In this document: piece after piece, positions 33,266 to 44,734 of the stretch | How the letters are laid out: each line of letters starts with the position of its first letter | Numbering within the stretch: position 1 is the first letter of the stretch | From: a virus | Direction: 5' to 3' (one strand) | Length of the DNA: 59,310 bases | IMG/VR virus record: IMGVR_UViG_3300012928_000006 | Location: 1 to 59,310 of that record | Made by a program: the position numbers and the translations under genes | Notes under the pieces: model-generated | What the model was told of the DNA's origin: nothing | The model's input: the letters and a program-made list of their open reading frames with translations, nothing else | Databases searched by the model: none

Positions 33266-36200
33266 ATGGCAACAAAGATTAGACACAAGCGTAGTGCGGT
33301 GGCTGGTAAGCAGCCGTTAGTTTCTCAATTAGAATCAGGTGAATTAGCAATCAACACAGCAGATGGTAAAGTATACCTATTGCGTGATGATAACACTGTA
33401 CAAGATATTACAAGAAGAGTATTTGAAGGAAATACACAATTAGAAGTAGATGACTTAGGTGATAGTACATCAGCTGCAATTACTGCAACTGTAAACAATG
33501 ACTTAAAAATGTCAATTACAGATAATGGAATATTTACAAATGATGATATTAGTATTGAAAATGCAAATACATTAACATTCAAAGAACTTACAGGTTCTGG
33601 TGCAGATGGTATTTCATTAAAATCTCCAGATACGCTTGACGCAGGATACAACCTTACATTGCCTCCAAAGGTTGGTACTGTCGGTCAGCTTATTGCAACA
33701 GACGCTAACGGAAATTTATTTTTCCAAGATGCAGATATTTTTGGCGGTAACGTTGTTTACGTTTCTGCAGAACAAGGTGATGATGCTAACGATGGACAAA
33801 GTGCTCCAGTTAAAACTGTTAAGAGAGCTTGTCAAATTGCATCAGGACTTGTGTACAATGCAGACGGAACTACTAACGGTGTACGTGTAAACGTAAAAGT
33901 TGCTGTTGGTGACTATACAGAAGACAATCCACTTATTGTTCCAGATAACACAGTTATCAAAGGTGACGGTTTACGTGGTTGTATTATTCGTCCTGGTAAT
34001 GCAAACAGAGATATGCTACGTGTTAGAAACGCTTGTTACTTTGGTGAATTTACATTTAGAGATGGTATTGATGAAAACCAAGTACCATTAATTACAGCTG
34101 ATTATGCTGTTGCATTTGACGATCCTTTTGATACAAATATTACCGATCGTGCTGATTATGTAAACTTACCTAATACAAGACCGTTTATTACAACATCACC
34201 ATATATCCAAAACTGTTCCATACTTTCGTTGTTAGGTATGAACGGTGCTAAGATTGACGGTAGTAAAATTACTTCACCTAACGTGGGTTTTGTTCCGCAA
34301 GAACAAGAAAATCCAGTAGTTGGTGCTATACCTGAACAAGGTAAATCAATGGTTGCTAACGCTTTTACTATTCTATCATTTGGTGGTACAGCGTGGCGAT
34401 TAACCAACGATGCTTATGCACAGATCGTGTCTTGTTTTGAAATCTTCCTACTAAACGGTGTTTATTGTCAGTCAGGTGGATATTGTTCTATTACAAACTC
34501 TGCTACAAACTTTGGTTTGTATGCATTGAGAAGTTCTGGTTATTCACCAAAAGCATTTGAATTTGACCGTGCATTTGTTACAGGTACAGGTGCATTTGAA
34601 GGACTACAAACAGTAAGTATTGTAGGTATTAACAGAGATACTCCAGTTGAAGAATTTGTTTTACGTTTTAGAGAACCAGATTATAAATTTGCAAACGAAA
34701 CACTGTTAGTTGAAAGAGATCAAATTGCAGCAGATACTGTTACTTGGATCAATCAACAAATAGCAGCAGCTTCTCCAAGCATATGGGCAGGCTTTACATA
34801 TGACCAAGCAAAATGTGAAAGAGATACAGGATTATTAGTTGATGCAATTAGATGGGACGCTGCATTTGACACAAATTATAGATCTGTTAGTTCTGCACTT
34901 ACATATTTTAATGGAAGATTCCCTGCTGCATTATTCGCTGCACAAAAAGCACAACACGTAGAAGCATTTACACAAGCAAAAGCATTTACAACAAACGTCA
35001 CACAAGTATCTGCATACGAAACTCGTGTTAATGCTCTTTGGGACGAAATTATTGAAATTTTAGATAATGACAAAACTTTTACAGCAACAACAGGAACAAC
35101 ATACGATCCTAACACAGGATTACTAGTAATCAACATTGGCAATCATAATTTGCAAATTGGTACATCAGTTATAATTGCAGATAATAGTTTAACATTTACT
35201 TGTGCTTCAGATGGAAACAATACACAGCATACATATCCAAGATCAACAGATCCAGCAAGTGAAAAGGCACTTACAATTTCAGCTGTAACAGCAGATACTA
35301 TTACAGTTAACGTTGGAGTAAGCAGTGATACGTCAGTACATACTTGGGTAGAAGCTGTTGCAAATAGTATTACTATCGAAGGTGTTGGTGTAACAGGACT
35401 TACAGATCCAACTGGTTACAATACTAGCTATCTTACTGGTTACGGTGATGCTAGAACACAATTAGAAAACAATAGAAACTTTATTATCAAAGAAATCACT
35501 GCTTGGATTGCAGATCAAGTTGCAGCAGAAATTTCACCATTTGTTTCTACATATTCATACGATGTAGCTCAATGCGAAAATGATATAGGATTAATTTTAG
35601 ATGCATTAAGATACGATCTTACATATGGTGGTAACTTACAAACTTTTGATGCAGCAATTCAATACTTTGTTGGAACAACCAAACAACTTGCTGACGGACA
35701 AAAAGCTACAACATTGGCTGCATACGCAAGATTAAAAGAAGTAATAGGAAAAGTTATTCTTGAACAAACAGTAGTTAAAAGTGGTGGAGGAGCTCATACG
35801 TATGTAGGAGGCACTGTATCAAATGCAATTACTATTACAGCCGGAAGTGTTCAAAGAGATGTTACAGCCGCAGACTATAACTACATAACAGGTGTAATGG
35901 AATTGACTATTGGCTCACATAGTTTTACAACTAGTGATACAGTTACAATAGCAGCAAATTCATTAACATTTACTTGTGACCTTGATAGTAACTCAACTAA
36001 TCATACATATCCAAGAGTAGGAGACCCTGCATACAATACTGCTATTGCAATCACAGCAGTTACCGGAACTACTATTACTGTTAATGTTGGTCCAGCTGGT
36101 AACGCTTTGACTCAAGATACATCTGCAACACCAGGTACTACAGATAGTGCAAACTTTGCTAAAGATAGAATACAAGAAATTATCGATTATATCAACAGCG

Positions 36201-39200
36201 ATGGTGCAACTCCTCCAACAAAAGTTGAACCAGCCGATGCCTGGGTTGCTAACCAAGCTTTTGTTGAAGATAAAAATAGACTATATTCTGAAGCACAGAA
36301 AAACATTGGACAAAATGTAAATGCATATATTGAAACACAAGTAGATGCAGCACAATGGTACAATTTTGTATACGACAATGCAAAATGTTTACGTGATACA
36401 AAACTTATTGTTGAAGCTGTTGCAAAAGATGCTTGGGACACAGGTAACAGATATTCACGTAGTGCTGGTCTATCTTACTACAATAAAAACATTGGCGATA
36501 GTTCACAAATAACAATTAGTGGACAAGAAAGACAAACTATAAGTGCTATTAATCAAGCTAAAGCATTAACATTAGCAACAATTACTAATTTGTCAACTTC
36601 TGCACAAAATTTTGTAGGTAGCAGATTTGATATTGTAACAACTATTATTAATGACGGTGCAGATTTACCAGATGCACAAGATGTTAGTTCTGAAGGCGAT
36701 ATAACAAACGACTTTAAAACAAACGCAACAGAAAGCACATTCAATGCTGCAACAGATGTTAACACAACTGCTGATGTGTTTACAATAACAGGACACGGAT
36801 TTACAAACTTACAAAAAGTTATTTACGATCCAGACAATAATCCACCTATACAAGGTTTAGATGCAGAACAGACATACTATATTAAAATTGTTAACGATGA
36901 CGAATTTACACTTTGTTTTGACGAGTCTGGAGACTTTGCTGTTAATGTAATTGCAACAAGCACAGGTACACATAAATTCTTGTCAGGTGTGATTGAATTC
37001 TTTGTAAATGAAATTACATCATCTCATACAACATATCAGAAACTAGAATTAGAATCAGGTTCAGAAAGTTATGAGTTTGTTCCTGGTAGACAAATTACTG
37101 GTGTAACAGGTGCAAGTAACAACGCTGCTATTGTGTTTAGTTGGAAGCCTGCTATTAGAGAACTTATTGTAAGTATTGAAGAAGTTGCAGTTGGACAAAG
37201 TTTACTACGTATCCAATTTGACGAAACAAGTACAATTACATCTGACCACGCAAGTACACCAAATACAACTATTGGTGTTAATGCTGCTCAAACACAACTA
37301 GGACTTGGTACTGCAACATTTGCAGTTAAGGCAACAGACGGAAGTAGTGCATTAACTAATCTAGCAAACTTACCAGAAAATCAAGTATGGTTCCATAGAC
37401 CAAGTATTGTTAACTCATCATCACATACTTGGGAATATGCAGGTTCAGGTACAGACTATAACGCACTACCGCAAAACGGTGGTAACACAAAAGCAGAGTT
37501 TGAACAGTTTGAAGAACTTCCAGGGCGTGTGTACTCATCAGGTACAAACGAACTTGGTGACTTTAAAGTTGGTGACTTTATTACAGCTTTTAACAGAACA
37601 GGTAACATTACATTTAGAAACAAAGTGCAGGTGGACGAACTTGATGCTTTGAGACTAAGCTTGTCTGATGTTGCTATTGAAGAAATTTCAACAAGTGTTA
37701 ACTTAGGTGATGACGAATTAGGCGGCGCTAGTAACGCAAGACTATCAACTCAGTTAGCTGTAAGAGCATTTATTAGTAACAGACTAGGTGGATTTGTTGA
37801 CAAAACTGTGTCAACTGCTGCTGTTCCTGGTGCTATTGTTCAACTTAACACTAACGGACAGTTAAATGGTGATTTGATTCCGGCTACTAGACAGTTTACA
37901 AACACAAACACAAATGGTTATCTATCAAGACTACAACAAGTTGATAACATTCCTGCTGTTGATTTGAAAGCTGGTGACATTGCTACAGAAAATTATGAAC
38001 AAGTAGAACTTACACTTAGTGGTAACATCAGTGCTGCTGATGGTGCTACAATATCGCAGCCAACAGCATTTGGTGCAATTGGTTACGCAAAAGGACTGTA
38101 TGGAAGCAGTGGTAACATTCTAGTTGCAAGTATTGGCGGTGAATGGATTGTTGGAGACGATAGTACAGGTTCACAATTCCAAACTGGTGTTGGAAACAAT
38201 CTTTTTGTAGACGGAGTTGACAGTGGTGTATATCCAACAAACATTGGAGTATCAAGTCAAGTCGTTGATAACTTCTTCTTAAAAAGTTCTAACTCTAGTC
38301 AGTTCCTTGTACTAGATCCAACAGATAATTATACATTTACAACAAGCACAATTACAACATTAGAACGTACATCTAATGTAACAACTGCAACAACAAGCGG
38401 TGCTCACAATCTTATAGTTGGTAACCAAATCAGTGTTGTTTGTGATGATAATGAAACATTTGAAACAAACACTACTGTTCTTTCTACTCCAAGTAGTACA
38501 CAATTTACATACTCAAATGTAGATCCAGATGACGTTGCAAGTTTCTCTGTATCAAGCGGCTTTGTTGGCAGTGTGGTAAGAAGTGCTGATGGTAACGCAC
38601 AAGGTAGAGTTACTGAAACAAGATTTGGTGTACTTTCAGGTATTGATAATGCAAATATTGTAGGCGGTACTTTGTATACTCCAACAGTAGGAAATCAAAC
38701 ATATAGAGATGTAGCACTAACAAATGTTACAGGAAGTGGTTCAGGTGCTACAGCTGATATTACAGTTACAGCTGGACAGGTTACAGATGTTGATATCAAA
38801 ACAGGCGGTATCACATATGCAATAGGAGACCTATTAAGCGCAGCTAATTCTAACTTAGGCGGCACAGGTAGTGGCTTCCAAATTGAAGTTACAGCTATTG
38901 AAAAACGTGCTTACATTGATATTATTGGTGGCGAACTTTTTGTTGCTAGTAGTTCAAGTGTTGACTTTGTAGAAGATAACACTGCTGTACAAACAGCAAG
39001 AGTAATCAACTTAGATGATATTATTACACATAACTTCTTAGCAGGTTCTTCAGGTGCTGGCGGTGCAGTTGATTATACTAACTTTAGAATTACAATTCCA
39101 AATCACGGTTTCAGCAACGGCGATCCATTGAAGTATGATACTCTTGGAAATACTCCAATTGGCGGTATTCTAAACGGACAAGTTGTTTATGCAAAATTTA

Positions 39201-42200
39201 TTGACAACAACACAATTGAATTGTATGAAGGATTTTCATTACTTAACAAAATAGAATTTGCAAGCACTCCTGCTAACAACAATCATAATTTAACAAGAAG
39301 TACAGTTAACATAACTGATAACAGTGTTGTTATTGAAGGACACGGATATACAACAGGTGATGCTATTAGAATCAACACACTATCAGACGGTAGTTCAGCT
39401 AATGCACTACCAATAGTTGATGGTGGCGATCCTATTCCAGATGGTTCAAGATTCTTTGTTGGTTCAATAACCACAAACTCATTTACATTGCACGTATTAC
39501 GTAGTGATGCACTAAGCAGTATAAATGATCTTGTTACAAATCCAGAAGATTTGACAAGCACAGGTGTTGGTAGTGCGAAAAGTACACAAAGTAATGCACA
39601 AGTTACAGGACAAATTAATACTTCAAGTAGATTAAAGAAAAACTGGAATACTCTTGCTGTTACAAACATTGATGCTGAAAATATTATTTCAGGTATTATA
39701 TCACCAAGTAGATTAGGTGGTAGCGGTGTACCAAACAGTGATAGTTTCTTAAGAGGTGATAGTGCATATGCTGTTGTTGTACAAAAACTTAAGAAAGCCA
39801 GCACAACAGACAACCCAATTACACTTACAGGTAGCAGCATAAGCCAAGAGTTTTATAGCACAGTTAGTATTGGTGTAGACAACGTTGACCTTGATCCAGG
39901 AGGAACATTTTCAACATTGGGTGTTTCTAAATTTTTACAATCACAGTTTGATGTAAATTCAAATGCAAGTGGTGAAGTGTTTATTAAAGACGGAATAGTA
40001 GATGCTGGTACACTTGATGGTTTAGACAGTGCATACTTTTTGAATCCTGCAAACTTAACAAGTCCAGTACCTGTAAACAGAGGTGGTACAAACATTACTA
40101 CATACGCTAGAGGTGATTTGTTATATGCAGAAACAACTGGTACACTCAATCCATTAAACATAGGTAGAAACAATGCTATCCTGAAATCAAACGGCGGAAC
40201 ACCTGAATGGGGTACAGCACTTGATCTTGCAGAAGGCCTAGACGTTGGTGCAGCGGCACTTACATCTGGCAGTACTGGTAGCGGTAGCGTATACGATGAA
40301 AATGTAACAAGTTTAAATATTGGCGGTGCAGCAACTAATATTGATATTGGTAGCACAGACGGTACAAGAAACTTATTTCCATTCTTAGCTGGTTACGATG
40401 CAAGTGCAAGCCAAAATGTTGTTGCTAATTTAGCAAGCATTACTGGAACTACAAATGATGCTACAGCAAATGGACTGAACGAAATACCATTAGATGATAC
40501 ATCAAGTGTTCTTACTGGTATGGTTGTTACTGGCAGTGCAAGTATTCCTGCAAATACAACTGTAAGCGGTGTTACTACTGAATACATTTATTTGAGCAAT
40601 AACACAACTGGTACTATTTTAAGTGGACAATCATTAACATTTACATACACACCTAAAACACTTGGTGTTGAAGTAGGTGATACAATTAATATTGGTTCAA
40701 GTACAAAAACTAATTTAGACGGTACTTGGCCAGTGACTGGTGCTACAGCAAACGCTACATCATTTACATTCCAAACAGATGACAACGTTACTTCAAATCC
40801 AGTTGATGCTCCAGCAGGTCAGTTGACTATAAATGCAAATTTTGTTGTAAGAAATCCAAATATGTTTATTGGTAATGCACAAACATCTACAACTCCTGTA
40901 AATGGATTTATAGGTGGCACAAGTGCAGTAGGCATTGACACAGCTGGCGGTAATTTAACATTACAAGCAGGCTTAGGTACAGGTAATGCAACAGGCGGTG
41001 ACTTTATTGTTAGAACTGGTGAATCATTAACTACAAGTGACATTCAACATATTGCAACAACACGTATGACTATTGATACTGCTGGTAAAGCAGCATTTAC
41101 AGGCGAAGTTGAAGTAAACAATAACATAAGCACAACAGAAGCAACTGTTGCATTGTTAGATGATACAGTCACAACTATTAATATGGGTGGAGCAGCCACA
41201 GCAATTGATATTGGTGCAGCAACAGGTACAACTACAATTAAGAATAACTTAGATGTAGATGGCGATGCAAATATTGATGGTGGTGATATAACAACTAATC
41301 AAACTTCTATGAATGTTATAAACGCTAACGCAACAACTGTAAATGCATTTGGCGCAGCTACAACAATTAATATGGGTACTGGCGGAGACGGTGGTGGTAC
41401 TACTACTATTGGACACGATCTAGTAGTTAGCGGTGACCTTACAGTTAATGGTGATACAACAACTATTAATTCAACCGAGCTTACTGTTGATGACAAAACA
41501 ATTACAGTAGCAAGTGGAGCAGCAGATGGTGCAGCAGCTAATGGTGCTGGCTTAGTAGTTGACGGTGCAAATGCAAGTCTACTTTGGGACAACGCAAATA
41601 CAAGTTGGGATAGCACAGAAGACTTCAATCTAGCAAGTGGTAAAGCATATTATATTAACGATGCTAGTGTTCTTAACAGTACAACACTCGGCGGCGCTGT
41701 TGTTAATTCAAGTTTAGAAACACTTGGAACAATTACAACAGGTGTATGGAATGGTACAATTATTAGTCCTACATATGGCGGCACAGGTGTAAACAATGGC
41801 ACTAAAACTATAACTTTAGGTGGAAACTTTACACATAGTGGAGCGCATACATTAACACTTACTACAACAAACAACACAAGTGTTACATTGCCAACAAGCG
41901 GTACACTTGCAGTTACTGGCACAGGTTTGCAACAATTTGCATCAACAACAAGTGCTCAACTAGCAGGTGTTATAAGTGACGAAACAGGCACTGGTGAGCT
42001 AGTATTCAACAACAATCCAAACTTCACAAACAGTGTAACTACTTCAAGTACAAGTTTTGCAGCATTCAATACTAATGCAACTACAGTAAATGCATTTGGC
42101 GCAGCAACTGGATTGAGTTTAGGTGCTACAACAGGTACAACAACTGTTAACAATGCACTGGATGTTTTAGGTAATCTAAGCATTGGTGGACTAAGTGATC

Positions 42201-44701
42201 TTACTGTTAGTGGTGGTACATTTAGTCTTGCAAATACAGGTGCAACAACAGTTAATGCATTTGGTGCAGCCACAACTATTAATATGGGTGCAAGCACTGG
42301 TACAATGAACTTGAACAATGCAAATATTGTTCTCGCAGGCGATTTAGCAGTAAATGGTAACACAATTGATACAGACGAAACAGGTACATTTAACTTACTA
42401 AAAGATAATACAACTGCTATTGCGTTTGGACAGGCTGCTACTGCAATTGTAATTGGTGAAACAACAGGTACAAGTACATTTAGACATAATGTGGCAATTG
42501 ATCAAGATCTTACAATTACAGGAAACTTGGTTATTGGTGCTATTGACGATGTGCCAATTGGACAAAATACACCAGCAGCTGGTGGATTTACAACATTAAG
42601 TGCAAACAACTTTGTAACATTCACAGATGCAACAAATGCAACAGGGACATTTGCAGGTGGTGCAGCAGCAGTAAAAATCACAGGTGGTTTACACGTTGCT
42701 AAAGATATTAAAGCAGATAACTTTATTGGTGATGCTAGTGCAAGTGATTTAACAAGTGGTACTATACCAGATGCTAGAGTTCCATCAAGTGCAATTACAC
42801 AGCACCAAACAGATATTACTGCTACTGGTGCATTGAACGGAGGTTCTATAACATCAGGATTTGGTAATGTTGACATTGGTACAAGTACATTCAGTGGTAA
42901 TGGTAGTGGACTTACAGATTTGTCTGCAACACAATTAACAACTGGAACAATACCAGATAGTAGAATACAGTCAAGCGGCGTGACACAACACCAAGGTGAT
43001 ATTACAGGAGTAGGACAACTTGCTTCAGGTAGTATTTCAAGTGGATTTGGAAATATTGATATTGGAACAAACAGTATAACAGCTACTGGTGCAGCAAGTT
43101 TAGGTTCAACAAACTTTAACGATAATAACTTAACAAATGTTGGAAACATTGCATTAGATAGCTTGAGTGCAGATAATGGTACTTCTATTAGTGTAAATGC
43201 AAACGCAATTGTTACAGTATTGAATACAAGTAGTGCTACAAGTACAACAACAGGTGCTTTGAGAATCAGTGGCGGTATTGGTGTAGCAGGAAACATTTAC
43301 GGTGCTGCAATTTATACTTCAGATGGTAGCAATATACAGTCATTGAATGCAAGTTTCTTGTCAAGTGGTACAGTTCCAAACACAAGAATTGATGGAACAT
43401 ACAGTAACTTAACAGGTACTGGTGCTCTTGATGCTGGTGAGATTACTGCTAACTTTGGTAATATTAACATTGGTACAAGTACATTTACTGGTAACGGTAG
43501 TGGACTAACTAGTGTTGATGCTGACACAGTAGACGGAATAAACAGCACAAGTTTCTTACGTAGTGATGCAGATGATACAGCTACTGGTTTGATAACTGTA
43601 AGCAGAAGCGGAGAAATGCTGAAACTTGCTGATTCAAGTTCAACAGGTAGTCCATACATTGGTTTATGGCAAGCAAGTACACGTAGAGCTTATATTCAAT
43701 ATACAGATACTGGAGATGTTTTACAGTTAGCTAACGAAGGCGGATCAACTAGACTTGATATAGATGGCGGAGTAGGTGGACTTAAATTTATCGAAGGCTC
43801 TAATGAATACACAGTTTGGCACAGTGGTAATGATGGCGCTGGTAGTGGACTGAATGCAGATACAGTAGACGGTATAAGTTCAGGTAGTTTCTTACGCAGC
43901 GATACTAACGATAGTTTCTCAGGAACAATTAGTGGTACAGGAGATATTAACATATCAGGTAACATTACTGCTGCTACATACTCAGGTGATGGTAGTGGAC
44001 TAACAGGTGTTACTGCTACAAACGCAAGCACACTAGACAACTTAGATAGCACACAGTTCTTACGTAGTGATCAAAGTGATACAATGGATGCAGGTGATAA
44101 CACAAAATTAACTATATTGTGTAATGATGCCGGCAATGCAGAGTTAGAACTAAGAGGCGAAGGCCAAGGTACTGGTAGACTATTTGTAGGACAAAGTAGT
44201 GCATACGGTGGTGGTATTGAATACAATGGTGACAACACACCAGCTACTTCAGGTGGCGGTGCGGATAGAATTGTATTATATCGTAGAGACAATGGTACAG
44301 ATGCGTGGACTGCTTATAATAACTACAATGACAACAACTGGGAGTTTAGAGGAGAGGTAACAGCATATTCTTCGGATGCTAGACTGAAAGATGTATCAGG
44401 TAATATTGAAGGTGCTGTGGAAAAAGTCAAAGCTCTAAACGGTGTAATTTATACTTGGAATGATACTGCATTTGAAAAAGGTTTGAAAACTTCTGCTGAT
44501 AGTAATTCTCCAGAAGCAGGTTTGCTTGCCCAAGAAGTGCAAAAAGTATTACCAGAAGTAGTTGCACCTGCTCCGTTTGATAATGAGTATTTGACAATTA
44601 AATACGAGCGTGTTGTACCTTTACTTGTTGAAGCAATTAAAGAACAACAAAGTCAGATTGATGAGCTCAAAGAAATGGTAGCAAAATTGCTTGATAAATA
44701 A
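33266..44701 (+). CDS. giant tail fibre with C-terminal S74 chaperone (3811 residues)
   Basis: The N-terminus TKIRHKRSAVAGKQPLVSQL then ESGELAINTADGKVYLL is the usual virion-anchoring start of phage fibres. A pectate-lyase-type beta helix follows (about 160-420: YVSAEQGDDANDGQSAPVKT; GGYCSITNSATNFGLYALRS), then three C-RD helical modules, two HTYPR beta modules, long beta-repeat regions (TTVNAFGAATTINMG four or more times; SGNGSGLT; VDGISSGSFLRSD) and the C-terminal intramolecular chaperone: YSSDARLKDVSGNIE, AGLLAQEVQKVLPEVV, YLTIKYERVVPLLVEAIKEQ and a coiled coil. Family knowledge: the S74 domain trimerises the fibre and cuts itself off at the serine of SDARLK. It shares N- and C-terminal modules with the first giant gene. 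One of the largest structural genes I would expect in a T4-like phage. Confidence 0.85.
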   Translation: MATKIRHKRSAVAGKQPLVSQLESGELAINTADGKVYLLRDDNTVQDITRRVFEGNTQLEVDDLGDSTSAAITATVNNDLKMSITDNGIFTNDDISIENANTLTFKELTGSGADGISLKSPDTLDAGYNLTLPPKVGTVGQLIATDANGNLFFQDADIFGGNVVYVSAEQGDDANDGQSAPVKTVKRACQIASGLVYNADGTTNGVRVNVKVAVGDYTEDNPLIVPDNTVIKGDGLRGCIIRPGNANRDMLRVRNACYFGEFTFRDGIDENQVPLITADYAVAFDDPFDTNITDRADYVNLPNTRPFITTSPYIQNCSILSLLGMNGAKIDGSKITSPNVGFVPQEQENPVVGAIPEQGKSMVANAFTILSFGGTAWRLTNDAYAQIVSCFEIFLLNGVYCQSGGYCSITNSATNFGLYALRSSGYSPKAFEFDRAFVTGTGAFEGLQTVSIVGINRDTPVEEFVLRFREPDYKFANETLLVERDQIAADTVTWINQQIAAASPSIWAGFTYDQAKCERDTGLLVDAIRWDAAFDTNYRSVSSALTYFNGRFPAALFAAQKAQHVEAFTQAKAFTTNVTQVSAYETRVNALWDEIIEILDNDKTFTATTGTTYDPNTGLLVINIGNHNLQIGTSVIIADNSLTFTCASDGNNTQHTYPRSTDPASEKALTISAVTADTITVNVGVSSDTSVHTWVEAVANSITIEGVGVTGLTDPTGYNTSYLTGYGDARTQLENNRNFIIKEITAWIADQVAAEISPFVSTYSYDVAQCENDIGLILDALRYDLTYGGNLQTFDAAIQYFVGTTKQLADGQKATTLAAYARLKEVIGKVILEQTVVKSGGGAHTYVGGTVSNAITITAGSVQRDVTAADYNYITGVMELTIGSHSFTTSDTVTIAANSLTFTCDLDSNSTNHTYPRVGDPAYNTAIAITAVTGTTITVNVGPAGNALTQDTSATPGTTDSANFAKDRIQEIIDYINSDGATPPTKVEPADAWVANQAFVEDKNRLYSEAQKNIGQNVNAYIETQVDAAQWYNFVYDNAKCLRDTKLIVEAVAKDAWDTGNRYSRSAGLSYYNKNIGDSSQITISGQERQTISAINQAKALTLATITNLSTSAQNFVGSRFDIVTTIINDGADLPDAQDVSSEGDITNDFKTNATESTFNAATDVNTTADVFTITGHGFTNLQKVIYDPDNNPPIQGLDAEQTYYIKIVNDDEFTLCFDESGDFAVNVIATSTGTHKFLSGVIEFFVNEITSSHTTYQKLELESGSESYEFVPGRQITGVTGASNNAAIVFSWKPAIRELIVSIEEVAVGQSLLRIQFDETSTITSDHASTPNTTIGVNAAQTQLGLGTATFAVKATDGSSALTNLANLPENQVWFHRPSIVNSSSHTWEYAGSGTDYNALPQNGGNTKAEFEQFEELPGRVYSSGTNELGDFKVGDFITAFNRTGNITFRNKVQVDELDALRLSLSDVAIEEISTSVNLGDDELGGASNARLSTQLAVRAFISNRLGGFVDKTVSTAAVPGAIVQLNTNGQLNGDLIPATRQFTNTNTNGYLSRLQQVDNIPAVDLKAGDIATENYEQVELTLSGNISAADGATISQPTAFGAIGYAKGLYGSSGNILVASIGGEWIVGDDSTGSQFQTGVGNNLFVDGVDSGVYPTNIGVSSQVVDNFFLKSSNSSQFLVLDPTDNYTFTTSTITTLERTSNVTTATTSGAHNLIVGNQISVVCDDNETFETNTTVLSTPSSTQFTYSNVDPDDVASFSVSSGFVGSVVRSADGNAQGRVTETRFGVLSGIDNANIVGGTLYTPTVGNQTYRDVALTNVTGSGSGATADITVTAGQVTDVDIKTGGITYAIGDLLSAANSNLGGTGSGFQIEVTAIEKRAYIDIIGGELFVASSSSVDFVEDNTAVQTARVINLDDIITHNFLAGSSGAGGAVDYTNFRITIPNHGFSNGDPLKYDTLGNTPIGGILNGQVVYAKFIDNNTIELYEGFSLLNKIEFASTPANNNHNLTRSTVNITDNSVVIEGHGYTTGDAIRINTLSDGSSANALPIVDGGDPIPDGSRFFVGSITTNSFTLHVLRSDALSSINDLVTNPEDLTSTGVGSAKSTQSNAQVTGQINTSSRLKKNWNTLAVTNIDAENIISGIISPSRLGGSGVPNSDSFLRGDSAYAVVVQKLKKASTTDNPITLTGSSISQEFYSTVSIGVDNVDLDPGGTFSTLGVSKFLQSQFDVNSNASGEVFIKDGIVDAGTLDGLDSAYFLNPANLTSPVPVNRGGTNITTYARGDLLYAETTGTLNPLNIGRNNAILKSNGGTPEWGTALDLAEGLDVGAAALTSGSTGSGSVYDENVTSLNIGGAATNIDIGSTDGTRNLFPFLAGYDASASQNVVANLASITGTTNDATANGLNEIPLDDTSSVLTGMVVTGSASIPANTTVSGVTTEYIYLSNNTTGTILSGQSLTFTYTPKTLGVEVGDTINIGSSTKTNLDGTWPVTGATANATSFTFQTDDNVTSNPVDAPAGQLTINANFVVRNPNMFIGNAQTSTTPVNGFIGGTSAVGIDTAGGNLTLQAGLGTGNATGGDFIVRTGESLTTSDIQHIATTRMTIDTAGKAAFTGEVEVNNNISTTEATVALLDDTVTTINMGGAATAIDIGAATGTTTIKNNLDVDGDANIDGGDITTNQTSMNVINANATTVNAFGAATTINMGTGGDGGGTTTIGHDLVVSGDLTVNGDTTTINSTELTVDDKTITVASGAADGAAANGAGLVVDGANASLLWDNANTSWDSTEDFNLASGKAYYINDASVLNSTTLGGAVVNSSLETLGTITTGVWNGTIISPTYGGTGVNNGTKTITLGGNFTHSGAHTLTLTTTNNTSVTLPTSGTLAVTGTGLQQFASTTSAQLAGVISDETGTGELVFNNNPNFTNSVTTSSTSFAAFNTNATTVNAFGAATGLSLGATTGTTTVNNALDVLGNLSIGGLSDLTVSGGTFSLANTGATTVNAFGAATTINMGASTGTMNLNNANIVLAGDLAVNGNTIDTDETGTFNLLKDNTTAIAFGQAATAIVIGETTGTSTFRHNVAIDQDLTITGNLVIGAIDDVPIGQNTPAAGGFTTLSANNFVTFTDATNATGTFAGGAAAVKITGGLHVAKDIKADNFIGDASASDLTSGTIPDARVPSSAITQHQTDITATGALNGGSITSGFGNVDIGTSTFSGNGSGLTDLSATQLTTGTIPDSRIQSSGVTQHQGDITGVGQLASGSISSGFGNIDIGTNSITATGAASLGSTNFNDNNLTNVGNIALDSLSADNGTSISVNANAIVTVLNTSSATSTTTGALRISGGIGVAGNIYGAAIYTSDGSNIQSLNASFLSSGTVPNTRIDGTYSNLTGTGALDAGEITANFGNINIGTSTFTGNGSGLTSVDADTVDGINSTSFLRSDADDTATGLITVSRSGEMLKLADSSSTGSPYIGLWQASTRRAYIQYTDTGDVLQLANEGGSTRLDIDGGVGGLKFIEGSNEYTVWHSGNDGAGSGLNADTVDGISSGSFLRSDTNDSFSGTISGTGDINISGNITAATYSGDGSGLTGVTATNASTLDNLDSTQFLRSDQSDTMDAGDNTKLTILCNDAGNAELELRGEGQGTGRLFVGQSSAYGGGIEYNGDNTPATSGGGADRIVLYRRDNGTDAWTAYNNYNDNNWEFRGEVTAYSSDARLKDVSGNIEGAVEKVKALNGVIYTWNDTAFEKGLKTSADSNSPEAGLLAQEVQKVLPEVVAPAPFDNEYLTIKYERVVPLLVEAIKEQQSQIDELKEMVAKLLDK

Positions 44702-44708
44702 TATTAGG

Positions 44709-44734
44709 GTAGTCAGTTTTATCTGGCTACTTTA
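44709..44734 (+). terminator. terminator after the giant fibre gene
   Basis: GTAGTCAG pairs with CTGGCTAC (8 bp, one G-U) around TTTTAT, followed by TTTA. It ends one base before the -35 box of the next promoter. Confidence 0.7.

Noticed and set aside
42502-43296. 264-residue antisense open frame in the second giant fibre gene
   Set aside because: One of many antisense frames produced by repetitive A/C-rich codons of the fibre; the plus-strand protein is clearly real and shows fibre motifs throughout.
44693-44701. GATAAATAA at the end of the second giant gene as a late promoter
   Set aside because: It is formed by the last codons and stop of the gene and is followed by a terminator before the next gene, so a promoter role is doubtful.
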